This document shows positions 1-11,435 of a stretch of 64,000 nt of DNA, in pieces (position 1 is the stretch's first letter; each line of letters opens with the position of its first letter). Location of the stretch: assembly GCA_009761415.1 (NCBI GenBank), contig QUOL01000005.1, positions 434,001 through 498,000 on the forward strand, given 5' to 3'. Position numbers and translations under genes: made by a program. Under the pieces are notes generated by a model. That model ran no database searches. It saw only the letters and a program-made list of their open reading frames with translations, and was not told the DNA's origin. This DNA is from Sarcomyxa edulis (lineage: Eukaryota; Basidiomycota; Agaricomycetes; Agaricales; Mycenaceae).

Positions 1-93
1 CAGAAGCATCAGAATGAAGGCTCCGAGCAAACATAAGAACGAGATTGTCGAAATGAGGCGATAAGCTGCTAATGGGCGATGATGATATCTCAT
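1..93 (-). CDS. N-terminal fragment of a gene running off the left edge, signal-anchor-like
   Basis: An ATG at 93-91 on the minus strand opens 31 codons to the window edge without a stop. The peptide begins MRYHHRPLAAYRL and continues into a strongly hydrophobic stretch (ISFLCLLGAFILMLL), which is the pattern of a signal peptide or type II signal anchor with positive residues on the N-side. Only the first exon or part of it is visible, so no function can be given. The long homopolymer and weak ORF just upstream (107-343) do not look coding. It could also be chance, since 31 codons is short; the hydrophobic pattern is the only support. Confidence 0.35.
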   Translation of the reverse strand, partial: MRYHHRPLAAYRLISTISFLCLLGAFILMLL

Positions 94-475
94 GGTGTCT
101 TAGAGTTCAAAACGCGTGCTGCTTCTTTATATGCTTTTCAGACAGATGTAAAGGGTAGGTGGCGTAGGTGAGAATGATTATCGAGGAGACGAGTGAAGCA
201 TTTAGACAGACGCTGGATGGAGTCCGATATGGGCGTTCGAACTTGAAAAATCGAACGAAGACGCGTCGAGCCAAAAAAAAAAAAGCCACCAACAGTGAGT
301 CGCGGTCATTCTCACTCCGATAGGTACTTGCATATTTACTCATTAATTCTGCTTCCAGCGGTGATCATGCAATAGAACAACTTTTATCAACTTGTCTCCC
401 AGAGATAAATGATCCTAACAGTGGACGGCGCTGAACTGGAGGTGTTGACTCTACTCAGTCTGGAGTATGAAGTGA

Positions 476-2096
476 TCAAAATATCTCATGATCAATTGGT
501 ATATGCGTAGTTCCGTCCAACCCCATTTCTTCGTCTGATCCCATTTGCATGATAGCCTCTCTCACTATCAGCGAATGATCGTGGAGCGCCTGACTCTCCG
601 TCGGCGACGTCCTCCTAGCTACTATCCCTCTGAGAGATAGGATTCTAGATGATTTGTGAGCGCATGAGCAGTAGTCACGCATATGGTCCGTAAATTGCTT
701 ACAATCGGCAAGCCTTGTGGAGGGGAAAGGTTGAATCAATAAGCACGGTCACTGAATCTAGAAATCGAAAGACTCACCAGCATATTCAAAGACCCTAACA
801 CAAATGGGAGGGAAGCGCTCCATCTTGTCCGGAAGATCTGCGGTCTGAAGCGGGAACGTGAGCTCGAACGAGGTTGCATGTGAGAGACTACTTGCCCAAG
901 GTATATACAGGCGGTGAAGAGGTTCAGAGTAGACATAATAGCGAAAACGGCCAGACCTGAGGATGTGGCGTCCATGATTTCATTGATAGGTGGGGGAGAT
1001 GGTAGAAACGAACCTTGCTTGAGAAACGTCTCGCCTAGGTGGCCTCGAGTGCTTCGGATTCGAAAGCAATGCTGATGAACGGATGAACATAGGACGCCAG
1101 GAAAATATGATTATCGCACATACCGTGATTACGAGAGTCGCAGAAATCAAATCCATGCATAAATTACCCAGCTAAAAACAAGCTACAAGTCAGGTCATAC
1201 CCTCATCTTGTCTCAGTATGCTTACGGCAGCAAGCTAAAGGATGTTATGCATGAATTGTGAATAATCATCAGATAGACGAACAGCTCACTCCTAAACGCG
1301 TATGTGTCCCTGGTTTGCCAAAGTTACCGCGTACACACCCCATACGACCAAACCAAGACCATGCAATTGAAGCCACTGGTGACTGCAATATTAGGATTTT
1401 GAAGGCAAAAATGACAGAGCAATTTACCGCCAATGTTTGTTCCGTAGACCCATATGTCCAGAGCTAAAAACGCCACATATATTGGGCACAGTGTATACAA
1501 GATCGTCTTGGTCTTTCCCGTGAAGGCGTAAGCTCGTAGAAGTAGCACCCCTGCACGAAAGATCAGGTTACTGAAAGAGGACGGTACGACTGTAGCGAAC
1601 CTTGCGGGATTGCCGACTTCGAATACTTCAGTATCCAACCGTAGAGAGAAAAGGAACGACGACTCACAAGAGGGATAAAAGCAGCACATGCCGGGAGTAT
1701 GATCCGACGACACGTTTCTAATGCATGACTTGGTAGAATGACCCAGAGAATGGCAGGATAAACCAGAAGAGGATAATAGCGACAGAAGAGATAACAGGCT
1801 TTGACCTTAGTCATAGGAGATCGATGAATCTGCACGAAAAGCGTGTTCAGCGAAGGCAGTCTCTTGGGTTCACATCGATTCGAAAGGTCACCAATGTATA
1901 TTCAGCCTCCAAGCTGAATAAGTCAGACATATCATGTCCAGACATTCACGGAGGAAGGAGCGAAATGCTCACCACAAAAGCCAATCATAGACAAGGAGAG
2001 AATCTGGACGATAACGGGCAAACAAGATTGGTCAAGATGTTGCAGACCACAGACATCATACGTACAGATAACTAATGAGAACCTCGTAAGTAGAAT
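476..2096 (-). CDS. DUF6533-type multi-pass membrane protein
   Basis: Spliced exons reproduce the N-terminal signature of the basidiomycete DUF6533 membrane family. An exon near 1975-2002 gives SLLVYDWLL, a tiny exon at 1893-1914 gives CLEAEYTL, and an exon from 1829 gives IHRSPMTKVKACYLFCRYY followed by a hydrophobic helix. Later exons carry RAYAFTGKTK plus further helices, TSSGLAVFAIMSTLNLF, and a tail with SSRILSLRG that ends at 476, matching the usual short cytosolic tail. Members have about seven helices and no known function. The first exon is the weak point: an ATG at about 2096 needs a non-ideal donor to join in frame. The internal part (1000-1320) is only partly resolved. It is probably a plasma or endomembrane protein. 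Confidence 0.72.
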
Positions 2097-2529
2097 GCAT
2101 AAGAGAGAGGCAAGGCCACGAACTCAAGAGATAGATTCGTGCCCTGTAGTCGTATCTCCCTCGTTAGCTGACAGTGACATATAGAGGAGGTACATTAATC
2201 ACTGGTTTATCCCTGAGAGATAGCTCAATGCAGCATCCAAGTTCGGATTCGAGTCCTGGGTGTTCATGACGATTCATGCGAGGACCGGGTTTGTAGTGAA
2301 AGCAAGCAAACAGTTTTACCCTTTACTGGACTATATGAAGGGGCCAGGAGCACATATGTCGCAGAACATGGTGAGACCAGAGTGAGACATTTCATTATAC
2401 CGAACTTGCTGAAGCCGCCTTGATCGAGCCACGATCGAGCCACGATCGCCCCTGTGTAATGTTGTAATCAAAGACCTGAGCCAAACAGGATTACAATATC
2501 CAGTTCCGTAAGCAAGTCGCAAGAAGAGC

Positions 2530-3130
2530 TCATAGTTTAGATGTAGTTTCCAGGACTGAAATCAGTTTAGAAAGTCCGTCTCTCAAATCTCTCGGTATTG
2601 CAGTGCTTTTCCTCGAGACATTGTCCACGAAAACATGCGTATAACCGCCCACGCTTGCCGGAGAATCATTTCCTTCCTCGAAGACTCCGATTTCGTAGGT
2701 GACGGAGCTACTGCCAAGTTTGTTCACTCTGAGACCCAGATCCAGGACTTGCGGAAAAGAGAGAGGTGCGAAGAACTTTGGAAGCAATGACGTGGTTGAG
2801 TCCCAGAACCGTAGAATACCGAGGGACTGCAACGGAGAGGTATCCATACCTGACAGAACGACGAGACAACAAGTCCAATATGTGATGATGTAGAGGGCTC
2901 AAGACCGCAGTGCATGATGAGATAGCTATTGACGATCGAGTCGAACAGATGGTAATAGATGCTGTTATTCACGTGTGCATACTGGTCGTTGTCGCTCCTT
3001 CGAGATGGTTTCAGGACAATTCAAGAAAGAGATAGTGCAAGGAAGCTGACCAGCGCGTGCGATACGACAGAAAATAGATGTAATCCGAGCGTTTCCTGGC
3101 TTTGAGGTGCGTAGCAGATGATGTCGACAT
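2530..3130 (-). CDS. 4-hydroxybenzoyl-CoA thioesterase-like hotdog protein
   Basis: Three exons (3130-3051, 2997-2850, 2775-2530) join in frame to 157 aa. The first intron splits the Trp of RWSDNDQYAHVNNSIYY, the 4HBT family active-site segment with its conserved Asp and HVNN. The second exon continues with helix FDSIVNSYL and IGLVVSS; the third gives FFAPLSFP, LGLRVNKLGSSSVTYE and GGYTHVFVD, the remaining hotdog strands. The expected role is hydrolysis of an acyl-CoA thioester; the substrate cannot be told from sequence. The ATG at 3130 (MSTSSATHLK) is the first in frame and gives the compact length usual for single-hotdog fungal proteins. It is divergent from the proteasome gene that starts about 300 bp away, so the two share an upstream region. 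Confidence 0.88.
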
Positions 3131-3427
3131 CAGCAAGACAGTCCCGACTTCGACTGACTTCGACAGTTACATTCGGCCAGGCGAAGGAGCTAATAGTTGA
3201 CGCGTACCTCCAATCTGTAAAATCTGGACGACCTCCACAGTCGATTCGGACAGAACAGAACGTGAAGAACAAATCTCTCTGGACATTGGATCCGGGAGGC
3301 ATAACTAGCGGAGCTTAAACCATCCGGCAATTGCCATGAACGCGCGGCGACGCGTACGACAGTCGAGACAACTCACACTCAAAGTCATCTCAAAGTCCCA
3401 AATTCATCTCTCCACAACAGCTCCACG

Positions 3428-4131
3428 ATGGAAACTTCATTCGCAATCACTGGGAAAGGATATGTTATCGTAGCAGCAGATACCACCGCAGCACGATCTA
3501 TCGTAAAAATGAAGATTGACGAGGACAAAATCAAGACTCTAAGCCCTCATTTACTCATGGCGTACTCTGGCGAACCTGGTATGTCTCTGAGCCCAGTGTA
3601 TCTCGAGACCGTCATCTGACTCATATATTCGAACTATAGGCGATACCGTCCAATTCGCAGAATTCGTCGAGCGAAACATTCGTCTTTACCAAATCCGCAA
3701 CCTCTACCCTCTTCGTCCTTCTGCTGCCGCTTCATGGATTCGTCGTTCGCTTGCAGAGTCCCTGCGTTCGCGAAAACCTTACTCTGTGAACCTTCTCGTC
3801 GGTGGTTACGATACAGCGAGCCACGAGCCGCATCTATACTGGGTGGATTATTTGGGTACGATGACCGAGGTGCCATTTGGTGCGCATGGGTATGGGAGTT
3901 ACTTTGCGTTGAGTTTGCTTGATAGGTGCGCATATTTCAATACAAGATCATTAGTTCCAGTCTGTACTGACGGGGTATCCTAGGTATCATGACCCGGAAG
4001 CCTCGCTCGAAGAAGGTCTAGAGACATTGAAGCGATGCATAGCGGAGGTATCGAAGCGTCTGGTCGTCAGCCCCGGGAAATATAAGGTCAAAGTGGTAGA
4101 CAAGGATGGGATCAGAGAAGTTGAGCTGTAA
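3428..4131 (+). CDS. PRE1: 20S proteasome subunit beta type-2 (beta-4, Pre1/PSMB2)
   Basis: Exons 3428-3578, 3640-3925 and 3984-4131 join to 194 aa, the usual size for this subunit. The protein begins METSFAITGKGYVIVAADTT and continues with KIKTLSPHLLMAYSGEPGDT, NLLVGGYD, LYWVDYLGT and YGSYFALSLLDRYHDPE, the classic beta-fold order of an N-terminal nucleophile hydrolase family member. It lacks a propeptide and the catalytic Thr1, as expected for the inactive beta-4 ring subunit. It would assemble into the 20S core in cytosol and nucleus. Splice sites are canonical (GTATGT, GTGCGC; TATAG, CCTAG). The start is fixed by family length. It is the clearest housekeeping anchor in the window. Confidence 0.97.
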
Positions 4132-4340
4132 ATAAATCGTGATGCTTGATTCTTTCTTGACTTTGTTCTGCACGTTTGTACTGTCAAACCATCTTCAACT
4201 CCCTCACGATATTCAAGGCCCTCTAAAAAGTATACATTGCCGCATAAAGATGTCACGCGACAGAAGAACAAGCACGCAGAAGTCAACAAATCAGAGATCG
4301 AACGAATGTGAACGTGAAACAAGCGATGGAGTACAACTAA

Positions 4341-5677
4341 TCATGATATCACGCTGTCTTGACCGTTCTCCTCCAATAACAGCTGCAACAAGTCAACACA
4401 GTACAAATTATGCTCGGGCACCAAACATACCTTGAGTGAAGCGGGAACGTCAGACATCTTCTTCCTGTACCCAATCTCTTGGATGAATCTCATCAGACCG
4501 TCATCGACGCCTGGTCCGTCCACATTCGAGGTAAGGTCTCTAAGTAGTAAGGCATGCTGGTGCACAAATTGTGCGGCCGTTTTTATTTCGTTCATTACGA
4601 GACTGTAAGCGAATTCATGGTCAGGCAAGTTGTGCAGGTAGTAGCGCGAATACGCACCTGATGGGCTTGCCCATGAATTTCGTAGCTTCAGAATAATCAT
4701 AAATGGCAAAATGAGCATAGTGTACGACCGTCAGCAAAGATTGACACCACGGGTCGAGAAATGGATGCTTGTCTGGCCGCCTGCTATCGAGCTACGTTCG
4801 ATTTAGTAAAGTGCATAGTCAATACAAGCAACAGGACAAAGTACTCACGATCTGATGCAAGCACTGACTAGTGCCGCATAGAGATTCGATGATGAGGGGT
4901 ATAACTGCCTGTTCCGATTTTGGTATGACTTTTGTGTCCACTGTGGACGACGGCATATAATGGTTGATGTCAAGGTCGTCTAGGGCCAGCAGATCAGCCC
5001 ATGCCGTAGAATCCTTGAGTGCACGAGGCGCGTATATCAGACGACCGCATGGATCATATGCTATAGGAGGACTTGGAGTCGGAGGACTTGAAAACCTCGG
5101 ACTAGGAGGAGGTTGGTCTAGCAATAGACCGAAACCGTATCCAGAGGATGAGATTTCTATCTGGCCATCATCATCAATCTAGACGATTCAGATGATCAGG
5201 ATTCGTTAGTCCCAACGGAAAGATACAACGCACGATGAACCCTTGATTATGTACGTGATCTTGATCATAAGTGGTGTGTATTTCTGCATGTCCATGAGTG
5301 TACGATGTATCCCAGTATTCTCCGTCGGGAGATCCTTCATCGACTTCAAGAGCTGGCGGAGTGTAAGGAGGGGAGATATCACGAGACACGAAGGCGTTGT
5401 TCAAAATATTGAGATTGATATCACAGCCATGTCCCGAGGACGTCGTCGTCCAGCAACCGATGGACTCAAGTTCGGGTGTCATAGGAAAGTCGTTGGGTGG
5501 CAAACACCATGAATTCGGGTCGAAAGCAGTAGCATCTAGCATTCCACATCTGGCGGCGCCATAGTGAGCGCTTTGGTGAGAAGTGGGGCTGAAGAAAGCA
5601 TCTGGTCCAGAGTGGGAGTCATAATAATACGGATCATCGACGACCAAAGATATGGGGAGATCGAAAGAGGAGGGCAT
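4341..5677 (-). CDS. unrecognised basidiomycete protein A with NILNNAFVSR motif
   Basis: Five exons can be joined (5677-5234, 5178-4849, 4791-4658, about 4609-4436, and 4384-4341) to roughly 370 aa. The N-terminal third is acidic and Pro/Ser/Tyr-rich, likely disordered, and contains INLNILNNAFVSR. The middle has PPPSPRFSSPPTPSPP and DPCGRLIYAPRAL. The C-terminal part is predicted helical: HPFLDPWCQSLLTVVHYAHF, then FMGKPISLVMNEIKTAAQF, ending QDSVIS. I do not recognise a named domain. The neighbouring gene upstream (6385-8340) has the same NILN-AFVSR motif in the same kind of N-terminal context, so the two are likely distant paralogues or share a binding motif. Splice sites are all GT..AG. 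Confidence 0.6.
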
Positions 5678-6384
5678 GTCAGAGCCGGCGGGCAGAGAGA
5701 TACTAAAAGCGCGGGCGAGAGAGGTCGAGTATGTGATAGATGCATACTCCGAGTCGGATGGCTCTACTTATATGAGAACAAGGCCCGTCCAGCCAGTACG
5801 CCACAAACATGAGGGTTATTCGACAACAGCATCGCTAATATTGTACCAGATCAGACTATCACTGATAGATCGAAGGCGAACTTACAAGAGAACAATAGGC
5901 TCTTGCAGTAGTATATGATACCCGAATACAAACGATCATCGTGATGCGGGCTTGTGCCATTTGTCGAAGTCTTGAACGTGGTTACATCGTGGCCACCGTG
6001 GCCAATTCTTCGGGAGATGCCAAACAGCTGAGGTGGTTATCGTCAAGATCTATGGACTGGGTCGGATCTACGTATTCTTGGTCATTCAGATTGCCTTGAT
6101 TAGGTGCATCTTGAGAAGGATGAGAAGGATAGGTATGAGGTTGAGTCTGTTTCCATCAACTTCTGCGAGTCTGAGTCGCGACACAGGCTCGGACTCTCGG
6201 AGCAGTCGGGGATCGCTCAGGCAATGATCATCACCATCCAAGAACTCCTCAACACGATATCCTTCAAGTCTAGGCAGTACTTATAGATAGTATTTTATAG
6301 ACAATAGGAAATATATCTATAACATAGATTGAGAAGAAACGAATAAATAATTTCACATCGAGAGTGAGTGTCACCACCAGAGCA
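5678..6384. other. intergenic stretch between genes A and B
   Basis: About 700 bp with no supported gene. It should hold the 3' end of gene B and the promoter of gene A. Short AT-rich runs occur around 6280-6350; no terminator or repeat stands out. Confidence 0.5.
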
Positions 6385-8340
6385 TCATCCAGAAAGGCTT
6401 TGAATGAGTTGGAGGATCATATTATAGTGATAAGCAAGACATTCCACGGGGCCAATATTGGAGGTGCCGTCAAGGATCGCAACTATATCGCGTGTTATAT
6501 CATCTAAAAGCGGTCTGATACGTCCCGGGGATGAATATTCGTAGAAACAATTTGTATATATGACAGAGACTCACTCGACCCCAAATAATAGCCTGTGCTG
6601 TTTCTTCAAGTACAGTTTGTTAAGACATACGCGAGTGACCACTTCTTCCAGCTCGGAGAGTGCACCATGCAGGGCGCGACAGGAAGCACCCAAAGGACTG
6701 CCGGAGATTATCCTCTCCTATCGTAGACAGAGTGCGTCAAGAAATGTACAAACTGAAGGCAATGGCATGAACGCCCGAGACTCACCAAATCGTTTACTAA
6801 CTCGATGCAGTTGAATATATTGGGTACGAGTCGAGCTCGATATACTTTTGGTTCTTCTGCAAGACCAGGCAGGAATGTATGATCGTCATCCCGTAGGCGA
6901 CCTTTTCCTTTGTTATCCTTGGCGCGAGGGGCACTTGATACATCATACTCTACAGGTATTGGGGGGGAAGCCTTGAGAGACCGTAGCTCAGCTATGGACT
7001 CAGCAGATGGCTCAAGATCTCCTTCGTCGACGTCGGTCTTCCACTCTGATCGAGGACTCAAAGATGGTCTGATAATGGCCGAGAAAGATAGTCAGCACTT
7101 CACATACATCCACGCTTACACCCGAGACTTGAACTCACGTATCTGATCGTGCTCGGAGTATTCCTCGAGCATCGTGCTCGTAATTTTGAATTTCGATATC
7201 AGGCAAGTTGGGAAGCTGCTTCTGGGCTGTGGAGTCAAATCTCGCTGGCTTTGTCAGTCCTGGCGGTCGACCCATCATAGCAACGTTGTAAGTACGACCG
7301 AGCGCTGGTGGGACAGGCGGAAACTGAAAGTGTTGACTACTTTGTCGTGATGGTGCCCCATTAGCACGAGCCGAAGTATGGTCATCGACAAGTTCGCTCG
7401 GAGACTTCATGTTGTTCTGACGCGAATATCCGTCAGAACGAGCACGACGTGTCAGAGACTCCTGTCCATCCTCAGTGGGGCGACGGGAAGGTTTGCGTGT
7501 TATGGGCTGTGGTCGTACGTGTTCCGAAGTATGACTAAATGTCGGTACAGCAGGAAGCTGTTGAGTGCTTGGCCGTGACAGTGACCCGCTGGCACGAGGT
7601 AAATCCTGGTTGTAAACCCGAGTTTGATGTAGAAGTCCGTCGAAGCGTACATGTGGTGTCTGAGTCTCTCGTTCCATTTTGGTGGGTTGCATATCATTTG
7701 GAGGGTATGACCCTTCGCGCTCTGGAGTTTGTCCTATTGTCGGTGCGATAGGGAAAGACAGAAGCTGTTGGTTACTGAGTCGTGATGGAGGGGGTTGAGA
7801 AAGACGAGCTGAATTATGATCGTCATCAACTTGGCTCGGAGCTTCTGGTTCAAGGCGTATATCTCCATCGAGACCCACACCTGGTGTCAGATGCTCTTGT
7901 TCCCCCTTACTGGACAAGAATAATTTTTTTTTGGTCGAGGGGCATGGCCATTCATGTTTTGGATGAGAAATTGGAGGTAATGCGAATTCCCGTCTCGACA
8001 CAAACGCGTCGTTCAATATATTCAAACGAATATTCACGACCATCGGAGAAGGGTCTCGAGTCGTACGTTGGCCGTGCTTGTTGTGGAGTCGAGGAATTGA
8101 ATCATCATGCTGGTGCTGTATTGGAGGGGCGGAAGCACGAGCGTTTTCCCTGCCGATCGGATGAGGCGTCGAGGCCAAGGATTGATGGGTTGCCCTTCGG
8201 AAGGCACCTTGAGCTGTAGGTGGCCTTTGACTAGGCGTAGGGGGATCGACAGGAGACCCTCTGAGTGGTGTGCTCTTGATTGAGATTGCACGATAGCTTT
8301 TAGGGTATCTAGGTTCGTCGAGATGGTCATTGCCTTGCAT
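6385..8340 (-). CDS. unrecognised basidiomycete protein B: disordered repeat region plus helical C-terminus
   Basis: Exon 1 (8340-7139) encodes about 400 aa of Pro/Ser/Arg-rich, probably disordered sequence. It includes IRLNILNDAFVSR, matching gene A, and three imperfect repeats of about 85 aa, each with a core like SxPSRxSxQQ(L/F) followed by FPxxP. Exon 2 (7058-6786) is acidic, exon 3 starts after the acceptor near 6723 (ERIISGSPLGASCRAL, SELEEVVTRV) and the last exon ends GPVECLAYHYNMILQLIQSLSG. The C-terminal 100 aa look like a helical bundle. No catalytic motif is visible. A scaffold or regulatory protein is a guess from composition only. Reading frame stays open through all four exons, which argues for a live gene. 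Confidence 0.6.
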
Positions 8341-9152
8341 TTCGTATGGTGTGGTATACAGGGATTGGGATTGGGAGAGAATGTGTGAGTGAGTACAACC
8401 AAACGCTTACAAGTCTTAAACAAACGCTCCATCACAGCATCGGAGGTAGTGGATCCGTATTAGGACTGGACAACAGAGACACCGGCAGCGCCACGGGAAG
8501 TATAAAGACAATTGTGATCGAAGGTGTGTACTCGAGAGAACAAGGTAGAGCGCGAGGTATACGCCATAGCTAGATGCCGAATAATAGATGCAAAACAATC
8601 GCGGATCTGTAGCTAGCTAGGCCGATCACAAGTCAGTACAACAATTACTAGAAAGAGCGGCGCCTGTTGTACTTACAAAAGCAGAGCTCGGGATCAGGGT
8701 GATTCCAGTCCTCGATCCAGTATGTACCGTCTAGTATTGAAATTCCAAGAGAGTGCGATAACATTGGACGCGCATGCAACGCGCAGGTACCGTCACAAGC
8801 AAACGAGTCGGGGGAAAGCAATAATGTTCGGGTCTATCCGGGTTATCCTCCGGTGACGTGACGGTCTTCCACGTGACATGACACTATGACATCGATCGCG
8901 AGCAAGCAACTTTGCCGTCTCTTTCTCCTCATCTATATCGGATTGAGTTACATCGACCGTACGCGCTCCTGGGACTTGGATTCTCAACATTGAGCAGTGA
9001 ATCGGTTTTATGACATCCCGAAGTATCTGACTTCGAGGACTTGGACTTCTTCGGAACTATGCAGTCGATTGACGTGTAAAGGAGTGTGATGTACCGTAAG
9101 ATCGTTTGTTGTCAAAGAATGGGGAGAAGTGGACGCGTGGATGGGTCGACAA
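8341..9152. other. intergenic, no supported gene
   Basis: About 800 bp between gene B and the end of kinase 1. Short ORFs on both strands lack codon-like composition or recognisable motifs. It presumably holds the gene B promoter and the 3' flank of kinase 1. Confidence 0.45.
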
Positions 9153-10735
9153 TCAAGTGCCCGCACTGCTTGCTCGAAGAGGGCCCAATGCTAGTGATTT
9201 CTTACCATTCCATTGTACGAAATGCTCCCATTCGTGCAATTGGCAGGCCTCAAAATCTGTGAAGCCCTCTTTGCACGAGGTCCACCGACACGGATGGAGA
9301 TGTCGCTCTGATAAATCTGAGTCTAATGATATGATAGGTCTCTTGTTCCAATCATAGTCACCTGCCTCTCTTCCTCCCGGAGTCGTGAATTTCACCATTT
9401 GTTCACGCAGTTCTTCTCCATCAAGCAGCTGTTCAACCTCGGAAACGGACGGCGAGCCAACGAGTACAAGGTCGAAAACCAGAGCAAGACAATTCATCGA
9501 GGGTCGACAGTTCGGATCCTTATGCCAGCATCGTAGCAGGATCGCCCATATTGCGTCTGGAATGGCCGCGCACGAGTGGCGAGTAGGGCGGAGATCTGGG
9601 TTGCGCACCATTGCAGCGACGAAAGCCATATCTGTCTTAATAGTCACGAACGGATGGTTGCCTGTCAATATCTAGGATAGATCAGTGGTGTTGTTGTCTA
9701 GCTCGAAAACAAATAATATGCGACAAACCTCGACTACAGTCATACTGAATGCCCACACATCCGACTTGGTGGTCAAGGGCGGGGTTTCTTCGATGTCGAA
9801 CAATTCGACTGCCATCCAGCGATATGTGCCCTTCAGGGTGGTGGTCGATTGCGGGGAGCCGATCATCCCAGAGCTAGAAAGACCGAAATCACTGATGCTT
9901 GCTTCCATATTATCGTTGACGAGAATGTTTGCCTGTAGTTCGATGTGAATGGGGAGACAATACCACCGAGTGGTGTTTGCGACTCACTGCTTTGATGTCT
10001 CCATGAACTACATGTGGGTTTAGTTTATGGATATAAGCCAGTGCCGATGCTATCTGTGTAATCTGGAAGGAGAATTAGAAAAGCCGAAAGCATTGATAAT
10101 TTCGGGATTGTCACCCATTTCAGTCTATTGGCTTCAGGATTACGTTTCAGATGTTCCTTCACAGTGCCGCGTTCATAGTACGGGCCGACTAGAGATGGGA
10201 TGCGAAATGAGGGGTCATAGTCACGAAATACGCCATAAAAAGGAGTTATAAATGAGCGTTCCAGTCGGTTCCAAATTCTCCCCTCCCGTATGGCGTCCTG
10301 TCGGTCGACCCACTAAGTCGAAATTTGCATTTTGGGCAAGAAATCTTGTATCGTACCTTTTGTGCTCTAATCGAGTTGATGGATGTTGTATTCCCTACGC
10401 ATCGTATGACTTTGATGGCTACCGGGTAAGACTACAAAAGAGTGAATCAATGTTGGACAACGAGAGACAAAAGGATTAAATGAATTGCTAACCTTCAAGG
10501 TTCCACTGCTGTCTGTCCTCGTCAACTCTCCCATCCACAGATCAGATGTACCTCCAGTGTCGAAAGAGGCGTCACCCGTCTTTTTGACGTTCCTTGATAT
10601 GTCATGTAGTGTGTGCCACTGTATAGCTAAGACCACTCGATTCATGACGTAGGAATATGTCCGCACGACTTCCCTCAGTTTCGGAGCGTGTCCCTTCGTT
10701 GTTGCTCGATGTGGCTGTGGTGCATCGAGAGCCAT
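9153..10735 (-). CDS. TKL-like protein kinase with C-terminal C2H2 zinc finger (kinase 1)
   Basis: Exon 1 (10735-10493) gives the N-lobe start with TGGTSDLWMGEL, a modified glycine loop. The next exons give PVAIKVIR (ATP-binding Lys), PFYGVFRDYD, YYERGTVKEHL, HVVHGDIKAANILVND (catalytic loop with HGD in place of HRD), SDFGLS (Mg-binding Asp), GTYRWMAVELF and KSDVWAFSMTVVEV, then ILLRCWHKDPNCRPS of subdomain XI. All invariant catalytic residues are present, so activity is likely. After about 60 linker residues comes CRWTSC-KEGFTDFEACQL-HEWEH, a C-x4-C-x12-H-x3-H zinc finger (about 9220-9290). The start was chosen at MALDAPQ by alignment to kinase 2; an ATG at 10771 is also in frame. It lies in tandem with kinase 2 and resembles kinase 3 at 54-55.6 kb. 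Confidence 0.92.
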
Positions 10736-11435
10736 GTCCGTTGTTGCTAGCAGTGGCAAACCTGCGAGCACGAAACAGGGAATGTCGAAAGAAATGTGGG
10801 CTTTAAGCAGGCTTTGGCTGGTAAGGTCCCGGGTCCGACTATGGGTGGTGGGATATACGTATGTACGGTGCGCACAGCCATATAGACAATCCGTAATGCA
10901 TCAGGGACAGAAAAACTGGATCAGGAAAGAAGAGTACGAATAGTCAGAGGCCAGAAAAGCTGTGTAGTTTCACTGCGGAGGCTCGCGGAGACTCGGACTC
11001 GGAGGCTCGGAGTCAAAAAAGATATGCACGTGATCCGATCGCGTCGCGTGAGATGGTGCACACGATGAAGATCAGCAAGATGAGATGTACACATATAGAG
11101 AAGTCCACCAGAGAACTTTCGTATGGCGAGCTGAAAACAAAAGCTTCCCTGATTTGGGTCCGTGACACAACCGTCTTCGATTTGATCTCCACCGGCCAAC
11201 CAATCAAAATTTGGTCAAAAGATCTAGCTATGTTTGAATCGTGCCTCCTCCAAGTAGAGCTTCTGAGTGAAATCTTACGCAACAAAACAAGGAGATGAGA
11301 GAACAGGATGAAAGGGTATAAGCGACTGGGTATACGTATATTGAGACAGAGAATTCATTGAAAGGAACATAAAGAGGATTGAGCGAATGTGGGAATGAAA
11401 ACCCAAGAAACTGCACGGCCTGTAAGGAGTCCCCG
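10736..11435. other. intergenic between tandem kinases
   Basis: About 700 bp holding the kinase 1 promoter and the 3' flank of kinase 2. Short ORFs on both strands show no motif. No repeat unit shared with the kinases was seen, so the kinase duplication does not leave an obvious boundary here. Confidence 0.45.

Noticed and set aside
2240..2270. tRNA-like T-loop (GGATTCGAGTCC)
   Set aside because: The stem does not extend to five pairs and no D-arm or anticodon arm fits nearby.
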